From Mucilaginibacter sp. L196 (GTDB lineage: Bacteria > Bacteroidota > Bacteroidia > Sphingobacteriales > Sphingobacteriaceae), in NCBI RefSeq assembly GCF_009765905.1, contig NZ_LMUO01000019.1:608418-672417 (forward strand): a DNA stretch of 64,000 nt, in the 5' to 3' direction. Each line of letters opens with the position of its first letter. Within the stretch, counting starts at the first letter, position 1. Shown piece by piece: positions 8,416 through 18,108 of the stretch. Below the pieces are notes generated by a model, which had not been told where the DNA came from, did no database searches, and saw nothing but the letters and a program-made list of their open reading frames with translations. The position numbers and the translations under genes were made by a program.

Positions 8416-9690
8416 TTATAATCCTGTGGCTACAGTTTTTAATCCACGTTCTTTTATCAGGTGTTCTCTTATATTCAACTTGCGATATGCGCCAATAGGG
8501 TCTAAAGCACCACCATTGCGTAGTGACGCTTCTGATACGAGCGAGCGTACATCGGTACGATAAGCCTGTTGTAATATTTCCTGAGCCAATGCTACATCGT
8601 TATTGTTTTGAGCAGCTACTAAAGCAGCTTTATCTACTAACAAAGCCTGCGCATAAGCTATTTTAATGGCCTGTACCGATTGTAGCAAGTCTTCAATAGG
8701 ATCTTTTACGTTGTGCGATGCATCGATCATCCAACCAATAGAAGTCGCGTGATCCATTCCACGGGCATCCATGCCTTCCACCAGCTCATTGAATATCAGG
8801 AACAACTGGTAAGGGTTGATGCTGCCTACGGTCAAATCATCATCCCCATATTTAGAATCGTTGAAATGGAAACCGGCCAATTTGCCTTCCATTAATAATA
8901 AGGAAACGATCTGTTCGATATTGGTGCCTTGCAAATGATGGCCCAGATCAACCAATGTTTGTGCTTTTGGGCCTAATTTGGATGATAGTAAGTAAGACTG
9001 TCCCCAATCACCAATGGTGGTTGAGTAGAAATTAGGCTCATAAGGTTTATACTCCACCCAAACTTTCCAATCATCCGGCAAAGCCGCATAAATTTCCTGT
9101 AGGCTTTCCAATGTATTTTGGAATGCTTTACGGAAGTTAAGTTGTCCCGGGAAATTTGACCCATCTGATAACCAAACCGACAATGCTTTGGAATCCAATT
9201 GCTTACCGTATTTGATCACCTCGATATTATGTTCAATAGCCTGTTTACGAACAGCTTTGTCTACATGGTGCAATGAGCCAAATTTGTAGCTTAGTTTTTG
9301 ATCTTTTTGATCCTGAAAAGTATTGGAGTTTACCGCGTCGAAGTGCAAACCATTCTGCGCAGCTAATGCTTTAATAGCAGCTGCATTATCAGGGATATCC
9401 CATGGGATATGCAGCGATATGGAATTGCTGGATTTATTCAGCGCGTGAATAACACCAACATCTTCAATTTTTTCTTCTAAACTGCGTGGTTCACCTCCTC
9501 CGGAAAAACGGCCAAAACGGGTGCCACCTGTACCCAAAGCCCAACTTGGTATAGCGATGTTAAATACACTTAATTTTTGTAATACTTCCTCAACGTTGTT
9601 TATATCAGTGGCAATGCCTTCAAACCTGAGTTGGTGCTTTTTTGATTGCTGATGGTTCAACTCATCAACAGTATATTTTTCTATTTGCAT
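8416..9690 (-). CDS. rhaI: L-rhamnose isomerase, Rhizobium/Pseudomonas type
   Basis: A 424-residue TIM-barrel sugar isomerase resembling the RhaI type of Rhizobium and Pseudomonas stutzeri rather than E. coli RhaA. Metal-site regions recognisable from the family are WVEYKPYEPN, LVDLGHHLQGTNIE and FHFNDSKYGDDDL. It converts L-rhamnose to L-rhamnulose. The gene lies between the kinase (1 nt) and the aldolase/dehydrogenase (91 nt) in the rha operon. The 91-nt gap shows no obvious hairpin. Confidence 0.9.
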   Translation of the reverse strand: MQIEKYTVDELNHQQSKKHQLRFEGIATDINNVEEVLQKLSVFNIAIPSWALGTGGTRFGRFSGGGEPRSLEEKIEDVGVIHALNKSSNSISLHIPWDIPDNAAAIKALAAQNGLHFDAVNSNTFQDQKDQKLSYKFGSLHHVDKAVRKQAIEHNIEVIKYGKQLDSKALSVWLSDGSNFPGQLNFRKAFQNTLESLQEIYAALPDDWKVWVEYKPYEPNFYSTTIGDWGQSYLLSSKLGPKAQTLVDLGHHLQGTNIEQIVSLLLMEGKLAGFHFNDSKYGDDDLTVGSINPYQLFLIFNELVEGMDARGMDHATSIGWMIDASHNVKDPIEDLLQSVQAIKIAYAQALLVDKAALVAAQNNNDVALAQEILQQAYRTDVRSLVSEASLRNGGALDPIGAYRKLNIREHLIKERGLKTVATGL

Positions 9691-9781
9691 CTCGGTATAA
9701 TTTGGTAGGCCGGTGGTTAGCCGGCCTTATTGGTTTATCGTTTTTAGCTTTCGCCTTTCAACTTTATACTTTTGGCTTGAA

Positions 9782-11902
9782 TTATCTTACAAATCCTGCA
9801 GCTACACCGCCATCTACATTGATCACATTTCCAGTTGATTTGTTTAACAAGCCACCCGTTAAAGCAAAGCAGGCGTTGGCAATATCAACAGGTAAAATAA
9901 TCTCGTTTAATAATGTTCTTTTGGCGTAGTAGGCTGGCAATTCGGCAACGGTAATGCCATAAGCTTTGGCACGGCCTTCGGCCCAACCACCAGCCCATAT
10001 ATTACTATCGCTGATCACTGCATCCGGGTTGATGACATTTACACGGATATGGTCAGGACCCAATTCAGCGGCATTTAATCGACTCAAATGCAGCTGTGCC
10101 GCTTTCGCGCTGCCATAACCTGCATTGTTCGGTCCGCTTACTAAGGCATTTTTACTTACAATGTTGATGATGTCGCCACCAATAGCCTGTTTCTTCATGA
10201 CCGCTACCGCTGCTTGGGTAACCAGGAACTGGCCTTTTACCAACACATCGTACAACAGATCCCAGTCTTTCTCGGTATGATCTGCAATTGTTTTAGAGAT
10301 AGATAATCCCGCGTTGTTTACAATCAAATCCACTCCGCCAAAAGCCAATATGGCTGTCGCTATGGCTTCCTGTATCTCTTCTGCTTTGGTTACATCTAAA
10401 GTAGCGGTGGTGTAGGCATCTTTACCATAAGCTTGTTTAAATTCTTCACCTGCGCTTTGTAAGCGTTCGGCGTTCATGTCATTTAACACCACTACGGCAC
10501 CTTCTTCCACAAACTTTTTGGCGATAGCTTTACCAATCCCGCCTGCGCTGCCGGTAATTAAAGCCACACGGCCCGATAACGCTTTTGGTTTTGGCATACG
10601 CGATAGTTTCGCTTCTTCCAATAGCCAATACTCAATATCAAAAGCTTCCTGGCGAGGCAGAGAAGTGTATTCAGAAATAGCCTCAGCACCTTTCATTACA
10701 TTGATGGCGTTGATATAAAACTCAGCGGCCACACGCGCAGTTTGTTTGTCTTTAGCAAACGTGAACATACCAACACCTGGGTATAAAATAACTACCGGGT
10801 TAGCATCACGTATAGCAGGGCTGTTTAGATGTTTGCAGGTATTGTAATAATCCTCGTACATTTTGCGGTAGGCTTCGAATGCAGGGGTTAGTTTTGCTTT
10901 GATCGCGTCAACATCCGACAGATCATCCCCTGCTTTTATTTCCAATACCAGCGGACTGATCTTGGTGCGCAAAAAGTGATCCGGGCAGCTGGTTCCCAGT
11001 GGTGCCAGGCGCTCCAGATCATTGGAGTTGATGTATTCCAGTACACGGGCATCATCGGTAAAATGACCGATCATTTGGGTTTTTGAGGAGCAAAAACCAC
11101 GCAGGATAGGTGCTAAGGCTACCGCCTGCTTTTTACGATCGGCTTCAGGCAAACTGTCGATCTTTTTGCCACCGAATGCCGCACCTTTCTTTTTATAATT
11201 TTCTTCTAAATACTCGGCACATTTTTCTATTACCTCTAAGGTGTTGATATAGCTTTCGTAAGCGGTATCACCCCAGGTAAATAAACCATGTGAGCCTAAC
11301 ATGATACCACGAATCCCGGGGTTATTATCCAGGCATTCTTTGAGTTGCAAACCCAGATCAAAACCTGGGCGCTGCCAGTGTACCCAGCCTATAGTACCAC
11401 CAAATAATTCTTTAGTTATCTTTTCACCATCTTTTGCTGCCGCGATAGCAATAGCCGCGTCAGGGTGGAGGTGGTCAATATGTTTAAAGGGTAAAAAGCC
11501 GTGCAGCGGTGTATCAATTGATGGTGCTTTTGAGTTCAAATCGAAGATGCTGTGATTGAACAGTTCTACCATCTCATCTTCAAATTCAATGCCGCGGTAA
11601 ACATTTTTCAGACTTCTTAAACGATCAACGTATAACGCAGCTAATCCGCTCTTTTTAAGTGTGCCGATATCACCGCCAGAACCTTTGATCCACATTACTT
11701 CCACTTCTTTTCCTGTTAACGGATCTTTATCCATTACCTTGCATGAAGTATTTCCGCCGCCATAATTGGTAAGGCGTAAATCGGTACCTAAAAGGTTCGA
11801 CCGGTAGATAAGTAATGCTACCTCATCGCCCGCTAATTCGGCGGCTTTGGCATCATCCCATAAATAACTTACATGCTTAAATTGTGTTGTGCTGGTAGAC
11901 AT
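9782..11902 (-). CDS. rhaEW: Bifunctional rhamnulose-1-phosphate aldolase/lactaldehyde dehydrogenase
   Basis: A 706-residue fusion. Residues ~1-430 are a class II aldolase/adducin domain with metal-binding His in HIDHLHPDAA and the GSHGLFTWGD block. From residue ~440 there is a short-chain dehydrogenase: nucleotide loop TGSAGGIG, NNAG, and the catalytic YGSAK. The aldolase splits L-rhamnulose-1-phosphate to DHAP and L-lactaldehyde; the dehydrogenase oxidises the aldehyde to L-lactate, as in the RhaEW-type enzyme of Bacillus. Fusing the two steps keeps the toxic aldehyde local. The L-lactate can then enter the LutABC pathway at 1874-4620. Confidence 0.92.
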   Translation of the reverse strand: MSTSTTQFKHVSYLWDDAKAAELAGDEVALLIYRSNLLGTDLRLTNYGGGNTSCKVMDKDPLTGKEVEVMWIKGSGGDIGTLKKSGLAALYVDRLRSLKNVYRGIEFEDEMVELFNHSIFDLNSKAPSIDTPLHGFLPFKHIDHLHPDAAIAIAAAKDGEKITKELFGGTIGWVHWQRPGFDLGLQLKECLDNNPGIRGIMLGSHGLFTWGDTAYESYINTLEVIEKCAEYLEENYKKKGAAFGGKKIDSLPEADRKKQAVALAPILRGFCSSKTQMIGHFTDDARVLEYINSNDLERLAPLGTSCPDHFLRTKISPLVLEIKAGDDLSDVDAIKAKLTPAFEAYRKMYEDYYNTCKHLNSPAIRDANPVVILYPGVGMFTFAKDKQTARVAAEFYINAINVMKGAEAISEYTSLPRQEAFDIEYWLLEEAKLSRMPKPKALSGRVALITGSAGGIGKAIAKKFVEEGAVVVLNDMNAERLQSAGEEFKQAYGKDAYTTATLDVTKAEEIQEAIATAILAFGGVDLIVNNAGLSISKTIADHTEKDWDLLYDVLVKGQFLVTQAAVAVMKKQAIGGDIINIVSKNALVSGPNNAGYGSAKAAQLHLSRLNAAELGPDHIRVNVINPDAVISDSNIWAGGWAEGRAKAYGITVAELPAYYAKRTLLNEIILPVDIANACFALTGGLLNKSTGNVINVDGGVAAGFVR

Positions 11903-11939
11903 ATGTTTTACTATTGAATTGTTGAACTATATTTTGATA

Positions 11940-13049
11940 TTATTTACTATTAATTGCTGTAATCTCCTTATCCTTAATAGAGTTTCCTTTACCTACTATT
12001 AAAACCGAAAGAATAATAACCAGTATACCGATAATAACGGTTGTAAGGGCTTTTTTGCTTACACCTTTCCATTCTTTTAATACTAATCCCCAGGCGTTTG
12101 CGATCAGGATGATAAAAGCCATGTGTAGTATCCATGAACTGGCGCCGTTACCCATTCTGCTTTCGCCCATACCGTAAAAGAAGAATTGCAAAAACCAGGT
12201 AGTACCCGCTAATGCGCAAAAGATGTAGTTTTTTAACAGCGGTGCTTTTTTATCGGTATAATCGGCAAAGGTTTTGTTGCGGGCGTTTAACACCATACAC
12301 CAAATAAAGTTGGTGGTTAAACCACCCCATAATATGATGATATACACTACATTATTTTGAAACAGGAAATTTCCTTGCCCGTGATGAGCTGCCATCCAAA
12401 TTGCATTGGCAGAGTCAGCCATGGTTTTACCGGCTTCTATACCAAAATTAAAGCAGGCACTCAGCACACCTGATACAATAGCTACTGCTATGCCCAATCC
12501 AAAGCGGTAGTCTTTATTATCTTCCACATCAGCCTTGCCTGCCGAAAGCTCTTTTTCTTTCATTGTGCCTGCCCAGCCGCAAATGACGATGCCAACCACG
12601 GTTAATCCTATACCCAATAATACTAATTGCCCCCAATGGGTGGTTGCTAAAGTGGTTATCGAATCTTTGCCATCTTTTGGAAAGAAGTTATAATATACAG
12701 ATGGAATCAGCGATCCAAATACAGCGCACAAACCTAATATAATGGTGCTGCCCAATGATACGCCTAAGTAGCGAACACCTAAACCATACGTTAACCCGCC
12801 AATGCCCCAAAGCAGGCCGAAAAAGTAGGTGAGCAATAAGATATTGCCACTAGTATCATGGATAATTTCGGTAAAATGTGGAATGGTTAGCCATGCAGCA
12901 AGTGGTGGCACAATCAGCCAGGAGAAAATACCGCCGACTATCCAGTAGCTTTCCCAGGCCCAGCGTTTTACTTTTTTATAAGGTATATAAAAACTGCCCG
13001 ACGCAAAGCCGCCTATAAAGTGAAAAATAACACCAAAAATAACTTGCAT
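11940..13049 (-). CDS. rhaT: L-rhamnose/proton symporter RhaT
   Basis: A 369-residue inner-membrane protein with about ten hydrophobic segments, matching the RhaT family. The start FGVIFHFIGGFASGSFYIPYK and a central SGVLSACFNFGIEAGK stretch are characteristic. It imports L-rhamnose with H+. It is the first gene of the minus-strand rha operon, 37 nt upstream of the aldolase/dehydrogenase. The 335-nt spacer upstream holds palindromic elements described separately. Confidence 0.9.
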   Translation of the reverse strand: MQVIFGVIFHFIGGFASGSFYIPYKKVKRWAWESYWIVGGIFSWLIVPPLAAWLTIPHFTEIIHDTSGNILLLTYFFGLLWGIGGLTYGLGVRYLGVSLGSTIILGLCAVFGSLIPSVYYNFFPKDGKDSITTLATTHWGQLVLLGIGLTVVGIVICGWAGTMKEKELSAGKADVEDNKDYRFGLGIAVAIVSGVLSACFNFGIEAGKTMADSANAIWMAAHHGQGNFLFQNNVVYIIILWGGLTTNFIWCMVLNARNKTFADYTDKKAPLLKNYIFCALAGTTWFLQFFFYGMGESRMGNGASSWILHMAFIILIANAWGLVLKEWKGVSKKALTTVIIGILVIILSVLIVGKGNSIKDKEITAINSK

Positions 13050-13384
13050 GAAAATAATAGGTTAATTGGTAAACAACGCCACTAATCTAGGAAATCAAAA
13101 ATCAACAACTGTTATGCACTGTACTGTACAGGGATACCATAAAATGAATATTATTATTGTTTTCCTAATAAATCGCTCAGTCGTGCTATCTAACTTGTTT
13201 ATAAAAACATTCCAAAATTGTTTAAAAACTCTTTCTCATATTATCCAAAACTATTATTATATGCGTTTTATTTGTGATGAAAGGTTATCATTATTTTATG
13301 ATATATTATCATAGGGTATGCATGTTTTTGAGAAAAAAAGTGGTTTTAAGATAAAATATTCATAATTATCTGGCAATTATTAGC
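13050..13384. promoter_or_regulatory. Upstream region of the rha operon with palindromic elements
   Basis: This 335-nt spacer should contain the promoter of rhaT. It has TGATATATTATCATA at 13299-13313, almost identical to TGATATAATTATCATA at 19384-19399 before the acid-sugar operon. It also has TATCAT/ATGATA arms at 13286-13303 and AATTATCTGG at 13364-13373. On the minus strand TAGTTTTG (13246-13253) fits the TAnnTTTG -7 box, without a clear -33 partner. An open frame of 82 codons at 13066-13314 has no credible protein features and is probably spurious. Confidence 0.4.
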
Positions 13385-14947
13385 CTATTGTACATTTTTA
13401 TTCCGTTTGGTTTCCAACCAGCCGCTATACAACAAATTTTTATTCAATATCGGTTTAGGAAAGAAGAGGCTTGCAACGTATCCAATAATAATTACCACAA
13501 AATGGCTGTAAACGCCCAGCATCAATTTGTTATGGGTAAAGTTGTATTTGCCCAAGTCGAGCAATAGGAGTTTTTCGTGGCCTGTTCCTATTTTGGTTGA
13601 TGTTAAAAAGGCGTAGGCGGTGAAAATAATACAGGCAATTATGCCGATGGTAACGCCTTGCCGATTGGCCCGCGCGCTAAATAAACCCAATAAAAATATA
13701 CCGGCAATCCCACCTGAAAAGATGGCGTATAAGGTAAATACAATGCCCAACACACCTTCCTCACCGGCATTAAGGTATAAAGCGGCAATCAATAGCGAAC
13801 CAATTCCTGCAAACAAAACTATCCATTTGCCTGCTTTTAGATATTCTTTATCGGTACGGTTTGGATAAAAGCGTTTGTAATAATCCTCAACCCCAACAGC
13901 TGCCAAGCAATTTAAATCGGCACCTAAACTACAAACCCCTGCAGAAACCAGCGAAGCAATAATAAGCCCAACAACGCCCGTAGGTATTTTACTAACTATA
14001 AAATAAGGGAAAATGGCATCGGCGCGTATGCCTGCGGGTAACGGGTTTTGTTTAAAATAAACAAAAAGCGCAGTGCCTATAAACATAAATAACGCCCATA
14101 CAGGTACCAATAAAAATACACCCATTAATGATGCCTTAATAGCCGATTTATCCGATTTTGCGGTTAAGTAACGCTGCACAATGGTTTGATCTGTACCGTA
14201 TTTTTGTATGCCATAAAATATACCGTTTATGGCCATTACAATAAACGTAAGTTTTTTTAGGTCGAAATTGTATGGCCCAAATCCGGTTCGGCCATTCGCT
14301 TTGGCAATGCGCCATACCTCGGCCGGGCCGCCATGTACCGAGTAAAGGATCATGACAAGGCAGGCGATACCGCAGCCAAATAACATAAAGCCTTGTATCA
14401 CATCGAGCCATATCACCGCCTCGATACCGCCTAACAAAGCAAGAATGATAATTACCACACCAATTATTGAAATGATGATCAAGGTATTTACGCCCGTCAT
14501 ATTGGCAAGCGCAAGCGCCAAAAGGAAAAATACAGTCCCCATTTTTGAGAAATGGGTCAACACAAAACCTAATGAGCTATAGTATCTTGCAAAAACGCCG
14601 AAACGCTTTTCAAAATACTCATAAGTGCTTAAACCGATGACCTTCCGGTATAAAGGAACGATAAACCATATCATGCTGAGTAGCACAATAGGCACCATCA
14701 TCCCCTGTACTAATAATATCCAATTAGATGAATAACCTTCACCGGGATACGCCAAAAATGTGATGCTGCTTATTAATGTTGCCAGTATAGAAAACCCTAT
14801 GGCCCACGATGGTATTTTACCATTTGCCGCGAAATAGCTTTGGGTTGTTTTTTGTTTTTTGGAAAACCTGAACCCGAAATATACAGTAATGCATAAAAAA
14901 CTAACAATGATAATATAGTCGGGAATATGCAGGTGCGCTGTATTCAT
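13385..14947 (-). CDS. Sodium:solute symporter (SSS family)
   Basis: A 520-residue integral inner-membrane protein with about 13 hydrophobic segments, standard for the SSS family. The N-terminal GFRFSKKQKTTQSYFAANG followed by WAIGFSILATLISSITFLAY is the typical first part, where the sodium site lies. It is the last gene of a five-gene operon, 23 nt after the DUF1537 kinase, and presumably imports that operon's substrate. Since the neighbours are acid-sugar enzymes, a sugar acid or aldose is a plausible substrate, but SSS sequence alone does not tell. Confidence 0.88.
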   Translation of the reverse strand: MNTAHLHIPDYIIIVSFLCITVYFGFRFSKKQKTTQSYFAANGKIPSWAIGFSILATLISSITFLAYPGEGYSSNWILLVQGMMVPIVLLSMIWFIVPLYRKVIGLSTYEYFEKRFGVFARYYSSLGFVLTHFSKMGTVFFLLALALANMTGVNTLIIISIIGVVIIILALLGGIEAVIWLDVIQGFMLFGCGIACLVMILYSVHGGPAEVWRIAKANGRTGFGPYNFDLKKLTFIVMAINGIFYGIQKYGTDQTIVQRYLTAKSDKSAIKASLMGVFLLVPVWALFMFIGTALFVYFKQNPLPAGIRADAIFPYFIVSKIPTGVVGLIIASLVSAGVCSLGADLNCLAAVGVEDYYKRFYPNRTDKEYLKAGKWIVLFAGIGSLLIAALYLNAGEEGVLGIVFTLYAIFSGGIAGIFLLGLFSARANRQGVTIGIIACIIFTAYAFLTSTKIGTGHEKLLLLDLGKYNFTHNKLMLGVYSHFVVIIIGYVASLFFPKPILNKNLLYSGWLETKRNKNVQ

Positions 14948-14970
14948 TTATCGAATATAGGATAAGAATA

Positions 14971-16131
14971 TTAGAAATTCCAGATATAAGCAGGCCAATC
15001 ATAGCTGCCGGGTTTAAGTGTTAAAAAAAGATCATCAACGGCATCAACCTTCATCTTAATTACACCCGGGCCAAGTTCTCCTATCGGGAAAAATCTATCA
15101 AAATTTAAACGGTTTATAATAGCTGCTGCTGTTGAACCGCCTTCAACAAGTAACTCTTTTATTGCTACCTGTTTAAATACCTTTTCAACAACTATGGCTT
15201 TTTTAACACGCAAACCCGCGGCAGTTATTGTATGGGCCTCGGTGGTGCTAACATCAATTGCTATAATCGCTTTTTTGTGTTTATTTAATAACGATACAAT
15301 TTCGTTTGCCCATTCATCAAAAAGTGCATCGCTTGGATTAACAGAAAGCACAATATCAAGTGGCATGTAGCTTACCGGGCCGCCGTTATCAAGTACTTTT
15401 TTAATTGATCTCCTGCTTTTGTCGTATGTACTTCCGCACACAAATAGGGCAGGTGTTTCAACTTCAGCTGAATATTTACCAGCCTCAGTTTTCTGTTTTT
15501 GTTTAAGCGATTCCAGTAACGATATGAATAAACCAGCTCCGCCTGCTAAAAGCGTTTTTTTATCGGCTTTATTTACCCATTGCCTTAAATCGTCCTGTGT
15601 TAAGCTTTCACCAACGGTTATGCCTTGTTCGGGTATTTCCGCATCACATTTACCTATAAATAAATCATCTTTATCTACTCTTAACATATGATGTACGTTG
15701 CTGCTGGTTACCGGGAATTCCGGGTCATGCGCAAAGCTGGTTAAGTGTATAAGCTCATTATTGATAAAATATTTTCCATTGGTTAATGTACGCCCAAATG
15801 CGGGATTCGCAGGTACCAGCAATGCTTTTTCTAAACCTAATTGCTGTAAGTGCACATTAATTTCACTTACCACATAGCCGCGCAAAACGGAATCTACTTT
15901 TTTAAAGATGATTTCAGGATTGATGTCTTTTATCAATGCTGTTACCGTTTCCATCACCTTTAGCGCATTTGCTTCGGGCATGGAGCGTGTATCAGTAGCA
16001 ATAATTAATAGGTCCGCTTTTGAGACCGCGTTAATCGCCGTTACAATTTCTATAGTCAAATTATATCTCAACCCCAAGCCGCCTAACTCGGCAGCACCGG
16101 TTAAATCATCTGCAATAACAACTATCATCAA
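14971..16131 (-). CDS. Four-carbon acid sugar kinase family protein (DUF1537)
   Basis: A 386-residue member of the DUF1537 kinase family (DtnK/OtnK/DenK-like). The start VVIADDLTGAAELGGLGLR is the hallmark substrate-binding motif. The C-terminal LLVEGGSTAAAIINRL and LGPGVIKM blocks form the nucleotide-binding part. Known members phosphorylate D-threonate, D-erythronate, 2-oxo-tetronate or 3-oxo-isoapionate. It overlaps the PdxA2-like gene by 4 nt, the arrangement seen in D-threonate and D-erythronate pathways, where the kinase product is oxidised and decarboxylated by PdxA2 to DHAP. The true substrate here is not known. Confidence 0.88.
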   Translation of the reverse strand: MMIVVIADDLTGAAELGGLGLRYNLTIEIVTAINAVSKADLLIIATDTRSMPEANALKVMETVTALIKDINPEIIFKKVDSVLRGYVVSEINVHLQQLGLEKALLVPANPAFGRTLTNGKYFINNELIHLTSFAHDPEFPVTSSNVHHMLRVDKDDLFIGKCDAEIPEQGITVGESLTQDDLRQWVNKADKKTLLAGGAGLFISLLESLKQKQKTEAGKYSAEVETPALFVCGSTYDKSRRSIKKVLDNGGPVSYMPLDIVLSVNPSDALFDEWANEIVSLLNKHKKAIIAIDVSTTEAHTITAAGLRVKKAIVVEKVFKQVAIKELLVEGGSTAAAIINRLNFDRFFPIGELGPGVIKMKVDAVDDLFLTLKPGSYDWPAYIWNF

Positions 16132-17171
16132 ACTATAATTTGCTTTCTATAAGTACTCAACTGAACCGCAGATTCAATAGCTAGTGTCATGGCATCAGCG
16201 CTGGCTATCCCCTTGCCGGCTATTTCAAACGCGGTGCCGTGGTCAACTGATGTGCGTATAATAGGCAAACCTAAGGTGATATTTACACCCTTAACGCTAG
16301 CCATTTGTTTTTTCTCCGGATCCCATTTAAAGCCCGAAAGTTTAAAAGGTATATGACCCTGGTCATGATACATGGCCACTACGCCACCATATGCACCGGT
16401 TGCCGCTTTGGCAAATAAAGTATCCGGTGGGACAGGGCCCTCTACATCGTATCCACGTAAGCGGGCTTCTTCTACAGCCGGTAATATTTCTTCTGCATCT
16501 TCAGTTCCAAACAAGCCACTATCACCTGCATGCGGATTAAGACCTGCTATGCCTATTTTACGATTAGTTTCGCCTAAGCTTATCAATCCGTTAAATAAAA
16601 GCTCAACAACCTCTAGTATTCTCTCCTTTTTTACCAAGTCGCAGGCTTGCCGTAAGGAAACATGGGTAGATACATGGATAACTTTTAAATTATCCTCCAC
16701 CAATAGCATAGCGTACTTGCTGGTATTGGTAAAATGAGCATATATTTCAGTATGCCCGGCAAAGTGGTGCCCAGCCTCGTTTATTGATTTTTTATTGATA
16801 GGCCCGGTAACGGTCGCGTCAATTTTACCAGCCATTGCCAGCTCAATAACCTTTTGTACCGCACCAAAAGCTGCATTACCAGCCATCGCCGATACCTCGC
16901 CGAAAACCAGCTTATCTAATTTAACATTTTGCAGATCAAAAACATCTATATTTCCGAACTCAAACTTTGCATCACTAACGCTATTGATCGGGTTGATTTT
17001 GGCATCAAGATTTAAGCGATTTATAATATCATTAAATACATCTGCATCGCCTACCAGCAGTGGGCGGCAAATATCATATATGTGTTGGTTAAGTAAGGCT
17101 TTAATGGCTATCTCGGGGCCTATGCTCGCGGGATCGCCCATGGTTATGCCAACAATTGGTTTATCAAACAT
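16128..17171 (-). CDS. pdxA2: PdxA2-like 4-phospho-threonate/erythronate dehydrogenase
   Basis: A 347-residue PdxA-family metal-dependent dehydrogenase. Recognisable blocks are VGITMGDPASIGPEIA at the N-terminus, TGPINKKSI, GHTEIYAHFT, GLNPHAGDSGLFG and MYHDQGHIPFK. True PdxA makes vitamin B6. Pairing with a DUF1537 kinase (4-nt overlap) and an aldolase (8-nt overlap) marks this as the catabolic PdxA2 type, which oxidises and decarboxylates a 4-phospho-tetronate to DHAP in the cytoplasm. DHAP would join that from the rha operon. A biosynthetic role is unlikely in this context. Confidence 0.88.
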   Translation of the reverse strand: MFDKPIVGITMGDPASIGPEIAIKALLNQHIYDICRPLLVGDADVFNDIINRLNLDAKINPINSVSDAKFEFGNIDVFDLQNVKLDKLVFGEVSAMAGNAAFGAVQKVIELAMAGKIDATVTGPINKKSINEAGHHFAGHTEIYAHFTNTSKYAMLLVEDNLKVIHVSTHVSLRQACDLVKKERILEVVELLFNGLISLGETNRKIGIAGLNPHAGDSGLFGTEDAEEILPAVEEARLRGYDVEGPVPPDTLFAKAATGAYGGVVAMYHDQGHIPFKLSGFKWDPEKKQMASVKGVNITLGLPIIRTSVDHGTAFEIAGKGIASADAMTLAIESAVQLSTYRKQIIV

Positions 17172-18102
17172 TAGTTCCGTTATTTATCAATAGATTTTCC
17201 TTCTCCAAAGTATGGCGAAGGTGTTTAAGTATTTTATTTCGCTCTTCATCCGCCAATGGATATAACGGCGGCATTACGAATTCATTACACAATCCAAGTT
17301 CCTGCATGCAAACTTTTAGCGCCCATAATGATTCGCCTAGTAGCTTACCTTTTTGGTATACATCGCCCATTATATCCGATAGCTTTTGAAGCTCCAGTGC
17401 TTTGTCGTGATCGCCGCTTTTTACAGCCTTGTACAATTCATCATAAATATGCGGGCAAATATTACCGGTACTGGGCACAAGGCCATCGCTACCGTTCATC
17501 AATGCTTTTGCTGATTTTGGTGCCCAGCCTAAAAAGTGACAAAAATCTTCCCGCTCTGCCCACAATATTAAGGATTCATTCAGTCTTTCATCACTACGTT
17601 CCGAATCTTTTGTGCCGATGATATTTTCATGGGCACTTAGTTCATCAATTATGGTTAAGGGGATAGACATCCGGGTTGTAACCGGAATATTGTATATAAT
17701 CACCGGGCCGGGCACTTGGTTTGCCAATTGCTCAAAATAGGTGAGCATTTGATAATCGGATAGGTTGTAATAAGAAGGCAAAGTTGCAGCCACAGCGTCT
17801 ACGCCATTGTCAAAGCCAATTTTTGCAAGCGTTACCGATTCTTCCAGGCAATTTGCGCTGATACCAGCGTACAATACATCCCTGTTTGATTTTAACTTTG
17901 ATGCCGCGATTATATATTCTTTTTTAAGGCTGAAGGGTAAAGAGGTGGATTCACCTGTTGTGCCGTTTATAAAAGGCATAACATGGTTCTTATGAAAATA
18001 ATGAAACATTTTCTCTATCGCCCTGTGATCCAGCTTCAGATTTTTAGTTAGGGGCGTAACAGCCGGAACTATAATTCCTTTATATTTTTGTTTATTATTC
18101 AT
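17164..18102 (-). CDS. DapA/NanA-family class I aldolase
   Basis: A 312-residue dihydrodipicolinate-synthase-family protein. The motif NGTTGESTSLP binds the pyruvyl carboxylate, IIYNIP holds the catalytic Tyr, and GTKDSER holds the Schiff-base Lys at residue 165. Catabolic relatives cleave or dehydrate 2-keto-3-deoxy sugar acids. It overlaps the pdxA2-like gene by 8 nt and follows the iron alcohol dehydrogenase by 6 nt, so it belongs to the sugar-acid operon and not to lysine synthesis. The aldehyde it would release could be the substrate of the neighbouring dehydrogenase; this is inference. Confidence 0.85.
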   Translation of the reverse strand: MNNKQKYKGIIVPAVTPLTKNLKLDHRAIEKMFHYFHKNHVMPFINGTTGESTSLPFSLKKEYIIAASKLKSNRDVLYAGISANCLEESVTLAKIGFDNGVDAVAATLPSYYNLSDYQMLTYFEQLANQVPGPVIIYNIPVTTRMSIPLTIIDELSAHENIIGTKDSERSDERLNESLILWAEREDFCHFLGWAPKSAKALMNGSDGLVPSTGNICPHIYDELYKAVKSGDHDKALELQKLSDIMGDVYQKGKLLGESLWALKVCMQELGLCNEFVMPPLYPLADEERNKILKHLRHTLEKENLLINNGTNV

Positions 18103-18108
18103 GCTGTT

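Noticed and set aside
13120..13135. CTGTACTGTACAG as a LexA- or LacI-like operator
   Set aside because: Symmetry is imperfect and no second copy was found; kept out of the feature list.
13066..13314. Possible 82-residue protein upstream of rhaT
   Set aside because: Low-complexity, no start signal, overlaps palindromic elements of the control region.
16128..17171. Vitamin B6 biosynthesis pdxA
   Set aside because: Overlap with a DUF1537 kinase is the mark of the catabolic PdxA2 type.
16795..17193. Open frame of 132 codons on the plus strand
   Set aside because: Shadow of the PdxA2-like gene, which has intact family motifs on the other strand.
17164..18102. Lysine biosynthesis dapA
   Set aside because: Operon partners are a kinase, a PdxA2-like enzyme, an alcohol dehydrogenase and a symporter, so a catabolic aldolase is favoured.
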